Source of the DNA: Christensenella sp.
GTDB taxonomy: Bacteria > Bacillota > Clostridia > Christensenellales > Maliibacteriaceae
DNA length: 6,183 nucleotides
Direction of reading: 5' to 3'
NCBI GenBank assembly: GCA_019420085.1
Contig: JAHZHV010000025.1
Coordinates: forward strand, 1-6,183
This document shows positions 1 through 5,143 of the stretch, piece by piece (the first letter of the stretch is position 1; each line of letters opens with the position of its first letter). The translations under genes and the position numbers were made by a program. The notes under the pieces are model-generated. The model saw only the letters and a list, made by a program, of their open reading frames with translations, was not told the origin of the DNA and made no database searches.

Positions 1-78
1 CGCCTCGCGCACACGTGCAATGGTCGCCTCCAGCGTCTCCACATTCTCTACGATCGGATACGTGACTCGTGTTTCCAT
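1..78 (-). CDS. N-terminal fragment of a probable aldehyde/alcohol dehydrogenase (AdhE-like), cut by the window edge
   Basis: Only the first 26 codons are present. They read METRVTYPIVENVETLEATI and then ARVREA. The pattern 'V-x-N-V-x-x-L-[x]n-R-V-[RK]-x-A' resembles the first residues of bifunctional AdhE and of CoA-acylating acetaldehyde dehydrogenases, which reduce acetyl-CoA to acetaldehyde (and ethanol) in fermenting anaerobes. The start is chosen because AAAGGA lies 5 bases before the ATG. In-frame ATGs about 20 codons upstream (138 and 135) have no good ribosome binding site. The gene lies downstream of the LysR-type regulator on the same strand, with a 222-base control region between them, so that regulator is a candidate controller. 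The family call rests on 26 residues and is inference. Any NAD-dependent acylating aldehyde dehydrogenase would also fit. Confidence 0.5.
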   Translation of the reverse strand, partial: METRVTYPIVENVETLEATIARVREA

Positions 79-159
79 TTTTTCCTTTCCACCCCTTATC
101 TGGTCTGCCGTCTTCACGGCGCCTGCCGCACACATCATGCATCCGGCAAGTTCACGGCC

Positions 160-182
160 GCAAAAGAGCCCCGCTCTTTTGC
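160..182 (-). repeat. Perfect 10-bp inverted repeat with a 3-base loop in the leader of the probable adhE
   Basis: GCAAAAGAGC and GCTCTTTTGC face each other across three bases. In minus-strand RNA this is a stable stem-loop with an A-rich left arm and a U-rich right arm. No U-tract follows the stem, so it is at best a weak intrinsic terminator for the LysR transcript. It begins at the +1 position predicted from the candidate promoter at 189-217, so it could instead be a 5' stabilising hairpin or a repressor operator. The structure is seen directly; its role is inference. Confidence 0.6.
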
Positions 183-188
183 AACACT

Positions 189-217
189 ATCATACTCCTT
201 CATCCGTTCGATGGGAA
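189..217 (-). promoter_or_regulatory. Candidate promoter for the probable adhE
   Basis: On the minus strand TTCCCA (217-212) is followed after exactly 17 bases by TATGAT (194-189). That is 4/6 and 5/6 to the sigma-A consensus. Transcription would start near 182, giving a leader of about 104 bases that begins with the inverted repeat at 160-182. The weak -35 suggests a need for an activator, in keeping with the repeat array just upstream. This is a consensus match only. Confidence 0.35.
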
Positions 218-224
218 ATGTTTT

Positions 225-266
225 AACGGAATATCAATATATCTTTATCGATATATCCTTATCGAT
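225..266 (-). promoter_or_regulatory. Tandem 14-base repeats, candidate regulator binding site
   Basis: On the minus strand ATCGATAAGGATAT (266-253) is followed directly by ATCGATAAAGATAT (252-239), with one mismatch. A degenerate third unit starting ATTGATA follows (238-225). The array contains the palindrome TATCGATA (246-253) and the inverted repeat ATATC-N6-GATAT (239-254). Measured from the predicted start near 182, the two good copies lie at about -57 to -84, where LysR-type proteins usually bind their recognition site. The neighbouring LysR gene is the obvious candidate ligand, but that assignment is inference. Confidence 0.4.
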
Positions 267-300
267 TCTGCAAATCCCTCCCTCTTCTTTGCCCCGTTTC

Positions 301-1224
301 TCAGCTGTATCTGCTTCTAACCTGCCACAGCGCACTTACGAACATGTCGTCCAATTCACTGAAAACGTAGTTTTTCTTGTAAATCAAAACATCTTTGTAC
401 ACACGCTGTTCATCCACGCACGGGATCTGTACAAGTCCATGCTGTGCAAGCACGTCCTCTTCTACAGGAGAAACCCACATAAACGTATGTCGCACATGCG
501 ACAGCAGCATAAACTGACTGGCTCGCTCAAAAACGAAAATCCGCTTGTCGATGCCGTCGAGGTATTCGCTTTTTTGTACATCCGACATTGGAAGCGACGG
601 CACATACGGGTCCGCATGCGCGACTTCTGTATAATCAACAAGATCATTATAGCAAATCTGCGATTTAGCAGCCAGAGGATCATCACGGCTCAGAAGCGCC
701 ACATGCGTAAATGTAAATACCGTTTCGCCTTCCAATCCTTTTTCCTCCAGCATCGCGCGGAACTGCTGATCATACTGCGTCTGATAGCGAATAATCCCGA
801 GGTTATAATCTGAATCCTGGATATTTCGAATCGCGCGCACAGCGTTTGTTTCCTTGTAAAACAATTCCACAGCTTCAGATCGGTCGATACCGGCAGCAAA
901 CTGCGTAAACGCCTCGCAAATATAAGTCGCGCGCGGCACAGAAATGGAAAACTTTTTGCGTGCACCCTTTCCCTCGCGAAACAGCGCTTCAACCTCATTG
1001 ATCTGATACAGAATGCGCTGCGCATAAACGATGAAATCCTCACCCTGGCGCGTCAGTGTGATGCCCTTAGACGTACGATTGAAAAGCTGAACGCCGAGCG
1101 ACTCTTCCAATTCCTTAATGGCGCGGCTCAAATTCGGCTGATTCATGTACAGATTTTCCGCAGCCTTGCTGATGGAATGCGTCGCGGCCACCTCCACCGC
1201 GTATTTCAGGTGCATCAGATTCAT
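301..1224 (-). CDS. LysR-type transcriptional regulator
   Basis: This 307-residue protein has the usual LysR-family length. The N-terminal winged helix-turn-helix occupies roughly residues 3-62. Its recognition region SISKAAENLYMNQPNLSRAI (18-37) is followed by the conserved segment ending in LGVQLFNRTSKGITLT (43-58). A linker helix spans about 60-85, and an effector-binding domain from about 92 (FSISVP) to the end has the periplasmic-binding-protein-like fold typical of the family. The start is set by AAGGAG 8 bases before the ATG; a second Met at position 4 is less well spaced. The gene has its own promoter (1331-1359) and sits between the MATE gene and the probable adhE, all on one strand. 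Its effector and regulon are unknown; the downstream dehydrogenase and its repeat array are the likeliest target. Confidence 0.92.
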   Translation of the reverse strand: MNLMHLKYAVEVAATHSISKAAENLYMNQPNLSRAIKELEESLGVQLFNRTSKGITLTRQGEDFIVYAQRILYQINEVEALFREGKGARKKFSISVPRATYICEAFTQFAAGIDRSEAVELFYKETNAVRAIRNIQDSDYNLGIIRYQTQYDQQFRAMLEEKGLEGETVFTFTHVALLSRDDPLAAKSQICYNDLVDYTEVAHADPYVPSLPMSDVQKSEYLDGIDKRIFVFERASQFMLLSHVRHTFMWVSPVEEDVLAQHGLVQIPCVDEQRVYKDVLIYKKNYVFSELDDMFVSALWQVRSRYS

Positions 1225-1241
1225 CGCGTCGTCTCCTTACC

Positions 1242-1266
1242 ATCACGCCCGTTTTGTTTGCGTGAT
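1242..1266 (-). repeat. 7-bp inverted repeat in the LysR leader
   Basis: ATCACGC (1242-1248) and GCGTGAT (1260-1266) form a perfect dyad around an 11-base spacer. It lies immediately before the LysR ribosome binding site and downstream of its promoter. Dyads of this size are compatible with a LysR autoregulatory site, or with an mRNA hairpin next to the ribosome binding site. It does not resemble the repeats at 225-266, so a single protein recognising both is not supported. Confidence 0.3.
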
Positions 1267-1330
1267 CCCATGTATCTGCCGGTTATCATTTTGACATTGC
1301 CGACGCCAGCATCACAGGTATATTTTTTTC

Positions 1331-1359
1331 ATTATATCGCATTCTGACTCCAATTTCAC
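1331..1359 (-). promoter_or_regulatory. Promoter of the LysR regulator gene
   Basis: On the minus strand a perfect TATAAT (1336-1331) lies 17 bases after GTGAAA (1359-1354, 4/6 to TTGACA). Transcription would begin near 1324 and leave a leader of about 100 bases before the LysR start. The promoter lies downstream of the MATE terminator, so the regulator is an independent transcription unit. Confidence 0.7.
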
Positions 1360-1453
1360 GTAAAATGCTTGAAAAATGCGGCAATTTCCGTCTTTTTTTC
1401 AATTGAATGTTCTCATGCACGGCAAAATGACGTGCTACAGGCATAATCCAATC

Positions 1454-1486
1454 AAAAACGGGCCTTCCCCAATCGGAGAAAGCCCG
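1454..1486 (-). terminator. Intrinsic terminator of the MATE gene
   Basis: On the minus strand CGGGCTTTCTCC and GGGGAAGGCCCG pair over 12 positions (two G-U pairs) around a GATT tetraloop. Five T's follow (1458-1454). The hairpin starts 8 bases after the MATE stop codon, a classic position for a rho-independent terminator. Confidence 0.93.
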
Positions 1487-1494
1487 CATATACT

Positions 1495-2862
1495 TCAATT
1501 TGCAATCGCCGAAGCCGGCAGCTGCGCCATCTTGCGGCGATAGCACCCTGCAAGATAGATGATTTCGGCAATCGACGTAAGCAGCCAGGAAAATACATAC
1601 AGAAGATACAACGACGGAATGGTATGAAAATATGCAAAAATGGTGTAGATCCAGATAATTCGAAATACACAGGATCCCATTACAACAATAATCGTCGGCA
1701 CAACGCTCTTTCCAAGGCTGCGCGAAGCGGCAATGGTACAATCCATAAACGCCGAAAGCGAATAAGCAAGCCCCATGACTGTAATGCGATTCATGCCAGC
1801 CTGCACAACAGCCGGGTCATCGGTAAACAAGCTCAAAAACTGAGGACCGAATACGACCGATAAAATGCCCAGTACAAGTCCCACGCCGCAGGAATATGCA
1901 AGGCACAAAAGATAGCTTTTTTTCACACGCGTACGATTTCCTGCGCCGTAATTCTGCGCCATGAAACTGCCGCAGGCAGTATAAAACGCGGCCATAACCT
2001 CATAGATCAGGCTATCGGCATTTGCAGCAGCCGCATTGCCGGAAACCATCGTCGCGTCAAAGGAATTCACTCCGGACTGGATAAACAGGTTTGCCATTGC
2101 AAAAATTGCATGCTGCAAACCGGCTGTAATACCAAGTCCCAGAATTTGTCTGGATTTATCCCCCTGTATATGCAGCAAATACCGCCGCAATGCATATGGT
2201 CCTTCACTGCGATGCAATGCAATAAGAATCAATCCTGCTGAAACATACTGCGAAATAATACTGGCAATGGCGACTCCTGCCACATCCAGATGACATACGA
2301 TGACAAAAAACAAATTCAGCACGATATTGATCACACCGGCAAGCGACAAATAATACAGCGGTTTTTTGGTATTGCCAATCGCACTAAAAACTGCATTGCC
2401 AAAATTATAAACAGCAAGTGCCGGCATACCCAAAAAGTAAATACGAAGGTACAGCACCGCACCATCCAGCAGTTCAGGCTTTGTGCCAAGCAGACGAAGC
2501 ACCGGTCTTACACAAAGCTGTCCCAATGCAAGCACCGCAGCACCGACAATCAGGCATAAAATAAGCGCCGTGTGCACCGTCTCCATAACATCCTTCTGGT
2601 TTCCCGCGCCGTAATGACGCGCTACAAGGACGTTAACACCATTGCCCATACCAATCAAAAAACCGGTAAAAAGTGCCACAAGAATCGTTGTTGAACCAAC
2701 AGACCCAAGCGGTTTTGAACCAGCGAAGCGCCCAACGACGGCAATATCAGCCATGTTGAACAGTACCTGCAGCACATTGGATACAATGAGCGGCAAACTG
2801 AAAAGCAGAATCTGTTTTGCCAGAGGGCCTCGCGTAATATCACGCAGATCACACCGCATCAT
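1495..2862 (-). CDS. MATE-family multidrug efflux transporter
   Basis: This is a 455-residue inner-membrane protein of the MATE (NorM/DinF-like) family. These proteins export cationic drugs or metabolites in exchange for Na+ or H+. It shows about twelve hydrophobic segments in two similar halves. The first half has PLIVSNVLQVLFNMADIAVVG (24-44) and ARHYGAGN (81-88); the second half repeats the pattern with MAQNYGAGN (301-309). GNTKKPLY (163-170) is also typical. The length is normal. An in-frame ATG at 2901 would add 13 residues, but AAGGAGG (2877-2871) stands 8 bases before the ATG at 2862, which is therefore chosen. The gene begins 40 bases after the tRNA terminator and ends in its own terminator. 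No clear promoter is visible. Its substrate cannot be inferred, and drug resistance is not shown. Confidence 0.93.
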   Translation of the reverse strand: MMRCDLRDITRGPLAKQILLFSLPLIVSNVLQVLFNMADIAVVGRFAGSKPLGSVGSTTILVALFTGFLIGMGNGVNVLVARHYGAGNQKDVMETVHTALILCLIVGAAVLALGQLCVRPVLRLLGTKPELLDGAVLYLRIYFLGMPALAVYNFGNAVFSAIGNTKKPLYYLSLAGVINIVLNLFFVIVCHLDVAGVAIASIISQYVSAGLILIALHRSEGPYALRRYLLHIQGDKSRQILGLGITAGLQHAIFAMANLFIQSGVNSFDATMVSGNAAAANADSLIYEVMAAFYTACGSFMAQNYGAGNRTRVKKSYLLCLAYSCGVGLVLGILSVVFGPQFLSLFTDDPAVVQAGMNRITVMGLAYSLSAFMDCTIAASRSLGKSVVPTIIVVMGSCVFRIIWIYTIFAYFHTIPSLYLLYVFSWLLTSIAEIIYLAGCYRRKMAQLPASAIAN

Positions 2863-2902
2863 TTTGAAAGCCTCCTTCACAAAAAAGCACGCAAAGCGCA
2901 TG

Positions 2903-2941
2903 AAAACCCGAAAGCACTGTCAAACAACGCTTTCGGGTTTT
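2903..2941 (-). terminator. Terminator of the tRNA operon
   Basis: AAAACCCGAAAGC (2903-2915) and GCTTTCGGGTTTT (2929-2941) form a perfect 13-bp inverted repeat around a 13-base loop. On the minus strand the stem ends in TTTT, 9 bases beyond the tRNA-Pro gene. The U-run is short and lies inside the stem, so some read-through into the MATE gene is possible. The loop contains TTGACA on the minus strand, but no fitting -10 follows. Confidence 0.8.
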
Positions 2942-2950
2942 CCGCAACAA

Positions 2951-3024
2951 TCGAGGTGACAGGATTTGAACCTGCGACCTTTTGGTCCCGAACCAAACGC
3001 GCTACCAAACTGCGCTACACCTCG
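2951..3024 (-). tRNA. tRNA-Pro (anticodon CGG)
   Basis: A complete 74-base cloverleaf can be drawn. The acceptor stem is CGAGGTG/CACCTCG, the D stem GCGC/GCGC and the anticodon stem TTTGG/CCAAA. The anticodon loop TTCGGGA carries CGG, the variable loop is AGGTC, the T stem is GCAGG/CCTGT and the T loop TTCAAAT. Discriminator A73 and G37 after the anticodon fit tRNA-Pro. It reads the CCG codon. CCA is not encoded (TTG follows), so a CCA-adding enzyme must finish the 3' end. It lies 7 bases after tRNA-Thr and is presumably cut from the same transcript. Confidence 0.95.
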
Positions 3025-3031
3025 AAAAAAA

Positions 3032-3107
3032 TGGAGCCAGCAAAGGGACTCGAACCCTTGACCTGCAGTTTACGAAACTGCTGCTCTACCATCTGAGCTA
3101 TGCTGGC
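3032..3107 (-). tRNA. tRNA-Thr (anticodon CGT)
   Basis: A complete 76-base cloverleaf including an encoded CCA. The acceptor stem is GCCAGCA/TGCTGGC, the D stem GCTC/GAGC and the anticodon stem GCAGT/ACTGC. The loop TTCGTAA carries anticodon CGT, the T stem is AAGGG/CCCTT and the T loop TTCGAGT. It reads ACG. The discriminator base is U73. It is the first gene of the tRNA operon, about 12 bases after the predicted transcription start. Confidence 0.95.
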
Positions 3108-3125
3108 ACGTCCGGAACAGATCAG

Positions 3126-3154
3126 AGTATAGCACAGCTTTTTTAAATTGTCTA
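3126..3154 (-). promoter_or_regulatory. Strong promoter of the tRNA-Thr/tRNA-Pro operon
   Basis: On the minus strand TAGACA (3154-3149, 5/6) is followed after 17 bases by TATACT (3131-3126, 5/6). TG one base before the -10 makes it an extended -10 element. Transcription would begin near 3119. The spacer is A-rich. This is the best promoter in the window, as expected for stable RNA genes. Confidence 0.85.
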
Positions 3155-3161
3155 TCCCCAA

Positions 3162-3257
3162 TTTGCATTTTATGCGCAAAATTTCTTTCTCCTGCATAGG
3201 AATGCCGTAGAACGCTTTGTTCCATCGCAACGGCAAATTCATCTTCAGCCGTTTTGC
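3162..3257 (+). promoter_or_regulatory. Upstream region of the ABC operon with inverted repeats
   Basis: The space between the divergent tRNA promoter and the substrate-binding protein has no clear plus-strand promoter; TTGTCT-17-TATGCG (3148-3176) is the best weak match. GCAT-TTT-ATGC (3165-3175), nested in TTTGC-N9-GCAAA (3162-3180), is a candidate operator. Further on, GCCGT (3204-3208) and GCCGTT (3248-3253) can each pair with the same AACGGC (3229-3234). This gives two mutually exclusive small hairpins before the ribosome binding site. No TPP, SAM or cobalamin riboswitch signature was recognised. Functional meaning is uncertain. Confidence 0.25.
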
Positions 3258-3285
3258 GACATGTTTACATGCAGGAGGTACTTTC

Positions 3286-4263
3286 ATGCGCAAATTCCTG
3301 ATTCTGTTGTTGTGCGCCGTGCTGCTTTTGTACAGCATCGGCTGTGCAAAAAAAGACGACGACCTTACCAAAATCACGCTTAACGAAGTGACGCATTCGG
3401 TCTTCTACGCGCCACAGTATGCAGCAATCTACCTTGGCTATTTTGAAGAAGAAGGTTTAAGCGTCGAACTGGTCAACGGCGGCGGTGCCGATAAATCCAT
3501 GACCGCACTGATTGCCGGCGAGGCAGATTTTGCTTTGATGGGACCCGAGGCAGCCATTTACGTACAAAACGGCGAATACGAAGATGCGCCCAAGGTCATC
3601 GCACAGCTGACGCAAACAGACGGTTCATTTCTGATGGGCCGCAGTGAACAGGAAGATTTTTCCTGGGATGATCTTGCCGGCAGCACGATCATCGGCGGAC
3701 GCGAGGGCGGTGTGCCGCTTATGACGCTTTTGTATGTTCTGCGGCAAAACGGTCTCGAACCCGGGCGCGATGTTGAGGTACTGACCAACATCCAGTTTGA
3801 CCTGATGGGCGGCGCCTTTGCCGGCGGCCAGGGTGATTACGTGACCCTGTTTGAACCAACCGCTTCCGAATTTGAATCGCAGGGCAAAGGATATGTCCTT
3901 GCAAGCGTCGGAGAAGCAGCAGGTCAGGTAGCCTATACCTGCTATATGACGCGAAGCAGTACAATTTCCGAAAACCCCGACCTTGTTTCGCGTTTCGTAC
4001 GTGCAATTGAAAAGGCACAGCGCTGGATTGCCGATGCCGACGCTGCCGAAGTGGCACATGTCATCGCGCCCGCCTTCCCCGACTCGGATGAAGAAGTACT
4101 GGCGCAAGTCGTACAGCGTTACCGCAGCATCGACGCCTGGTGCGCCGATCCGTCACTGAATGAAGCGTCTCTTGAAAAATTGATGCAGATCATGATCGAG
4201 GCCGGTGAACTCGACGAGCCGGTGCCTCTGGAACAATTCTGCGACGATTCCTTTGTTGAATAA
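3286..4263 (+). CDS. ABC importer substrate-binding lipoprotein (NMT1/THI5/SsuA-TauA-like)
   Basis: This 325-residue extracytoplasmic binding protein captures the ligand for the ABC importer encoded downstream. Residues 1-19 form a lipoprotein signal peptide (MRKF, then a hydrophobic stretch). SIG-C20 is the lipobox, so Cys20 would be lipidated and anchor the protein to the membrane. From residue 31 the sequence TLNEVTHSVFYAPQYAAIYL followed by GYFEEEGLSVEL is the characteristic start of the NMT1/THI5-like binding fold. GEADFALMGPEAA (78-90) and DYVTLFEPTASEFE (184-197) match conserved family positions. The start at 3286 is chosen over an upstream ATG (3217) because AGGAGG lies 7 bases before it and it places the signal peptide at the N-terminus. 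Family members bind sulfonates, taurine, nitrate, pyrimidine thiamine precursors or riboflavin-like compounds; the ligand here is undetermined. Confidence 0.9.
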   Translation: MRKFLILLLCAVLLLYSIGCAKKDDDLTKITLNEVTHSVFYAPQYAAIYLGYFEEEGLSVELVNGGGADKSMTALIAGEADFALMGPEAAIYVQNGEYEDAPKVIAQLTQTDGSFLMGRSEQEDFSWDDLAGSTIIGGREGGVPLMTLLYVLRQNGLEPGRDVEVLTNIQFDLMGGAFAGGQGDYVTLFEPTASEFESQGKGYVLASVGEAAGQVAYTCYMTRSSTISENPDLVSRFVRAIEKAQRWIADADAAEVAHVIAPAFPDSDEEVLAQVVQRYRSIDAWCADPSLNEASLEKLMQIMIEAGELDEPVPLEQFCDDSFVE

Positions 4264-4285
4264 CACGCCGTGCGGCGCGCAGGCA

Positions 4286-4323
4286 GTAAAGTACCGGTAC
4301 GGCAAAGGCCGGTACTTTGCCGT
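4286..4323 (+). repeat. Overlapping alternative hairpins between the binding-protein and ATPase genes
   Basis: Two perfect inverted repeats overlap. Hairpin I pairs AAAGTACCGG (4288-4297) with CCGGTACTTT (4309-4318), extendable to 12 pairs with one G-U. Hairpin II pairs ACGGCAAAG (4299-4307) with CTTTGCCGT (4315-4323). They share 4315-4318 and cannot coexist. CCGGTAC also occurs twice directly (4294-4300, 4309-4315). There is no U-tract, so full termination is unlikely. Hairpins at this position in importer operons often protect the binding-protein mRNA or reduce downstream expression. The pairing is seen; the role is inferred. Confidence 0.6.
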
Positions 4324-4372
4324 CCGTGCCCAAAGAGGCGCAAATCCGCAGCGTATTGCACAGGAGGTCCGC

Positions 4373-5143
4373 ATGAACGATACGCAAGCTGTTTTATCTT
4401 TTTCCCACGTGTGGATGACTTATTTTTCCGTACAGGATGAAACACAGGCCATCCGCGACGTCACTTTCGACGTATACCCCGGTCAATTTGTCGCAGTCAT
4501 TGGTCCCAGCGGCTGCGGCAAAAGTACAGTACTTTCCCTTGCCGCAGGACTAATGAAGCCGGCACGCGGGCAAGTGCGTCTGCTGGGCCGTCCAATCGAG
4601 GGACCTGACGCGCAGGTTGGCTACATGCTGCAAAACGACCATCTTTTTTCCTGGCGTACCATCTTTAAAAATGCTGTTCTGCCACTTGAGATTCAGAAAC
4701 GCAACACGCCCCAGGCACGCGAGCGCGTACGTGTTCTACTTGAAAAATACGGTCTTGGCGCGTTCTGCGATAAATACCCGCGTGAACTCTCCGGCGGCAT
4801 GCGCCAGCGCGCCGCACTGATTCGCACACTGGCGGCAGATCCCAAGCTCCTGCTGCTTGATGAGCCGTTTTCCGCACTGGACGCACAAACGCGTCTTGCT
4901 GTAGCAGAAGATCTTTGCGGTATCATGCGGGAGCAGAACAAGACGGTCGTACTTGTCACGCATGATATTTCCGAAGCGCTGTCCATGGCAGACCGCATTC
5001 TTCTATTGTCGCACCGTCCCGGCAGCATTGTACGCCAATACGACGTGGATATGCCCGGTTCTCCGCTGACACGCCGCAACAACCCACGTTTTTCCGATTA
5101 TTTCGAATCGATCTGGAAGGAGTTGGACGTGCATGTATCCTGA
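4373..5143 (+). CDS. ABC importer ATP-binding protein (SsuB/TauB-like)
   Basis: This 256-residue cytoplasmic ATPase powers the importer. All nucleotide-binding motifs are intact and in order: Walker A GPSGCGKST (44-52), Q-loop Gln87 in YMLQNDHLF, signature LSGGMRQR (139-146), Walker B LLLLDEP (159-165), D-loop SALD (167-170) and switch His197 in VTHD. Its length and the sequence MLQNDHLFSWRTI match the nitrate/sulfonate/taurine importer ATPases. The start is set by AGGAGG 5 bases before the ATG at 4373; an open frame from 4205 overlaps the previous gene and has no such site. A 109-base gap with hairpins separates it from the binding protein, and its 3' end overlaps the permease start by 11 bases, which suggests translational coupling. 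Confidence 0.95.
   Translation: MNDTQAVLSFSHVWMTYFSVQDETQAIRDVTFDVYPGQFVAVIGPSGCGKSTVLSLAAGLMKPARGQVRLLGRPIEGPDAQVGYMLQNDHLFSWRTIFKNAVLPLEIQKRNTPQARERVRVLLEKYGLGAFCDKYPRELSGGMRQRAALIRTLAADPKLLLLDEPFSALDAQTRLAVAEDLCGIMREQNKTVVLVTHDISEALSMADRILLLSHRPGSIVRQYDVDMPGSPLTRRNNPRFSDYFESIWKELDVHVS

Noticed and set aside
76..138. In-frame upstream ATGs (138, 135) that would add about 20 residues to the probable AdhE
   Set aside because: They lack a ribosome binding site, while AAAGGA stands at a proper distance from the ATG at 78.
135..203. A 22-codon open frame (MKEYDSVAKERGSFAAVNLP plus DA) in the leader of the probable adhE, as a leader peptide
   Set aside because: There is no convincing ribosome binding site, and its ATG falls inside the spacer of the better promoter candidate, so it would not be transcribed from it.
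211..813. A 200-codon plus-strand open frame
   Set aside because: It lies antisense to the clear LysR gene, has no family resemblance or ribosome binding site, and its composition is that of a reverse-complement shadow.
1296..1385. ATTGCCG (1296-1302) and CGGCAAT (1379-1385) flanking the LysR promoter, as a looping operator pair
   Set aside because: A single 7-bp match 76 bases apart is expected by chance in a region of this size.
1286..1741. A 151-codon minus-strand frame overlapping the end of MATE and the LysR promoter
   Set aside because: It runs through the MATE coding end in another frame, through the terminator and through the promoter, with no recognisable domain.
3108..3285. TPP, SAM or cobalamin riboswitch before the ABC operon
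   Set aside because: No characteristic core motifs were found, and the region is too short for a cobalamin riboswitch.
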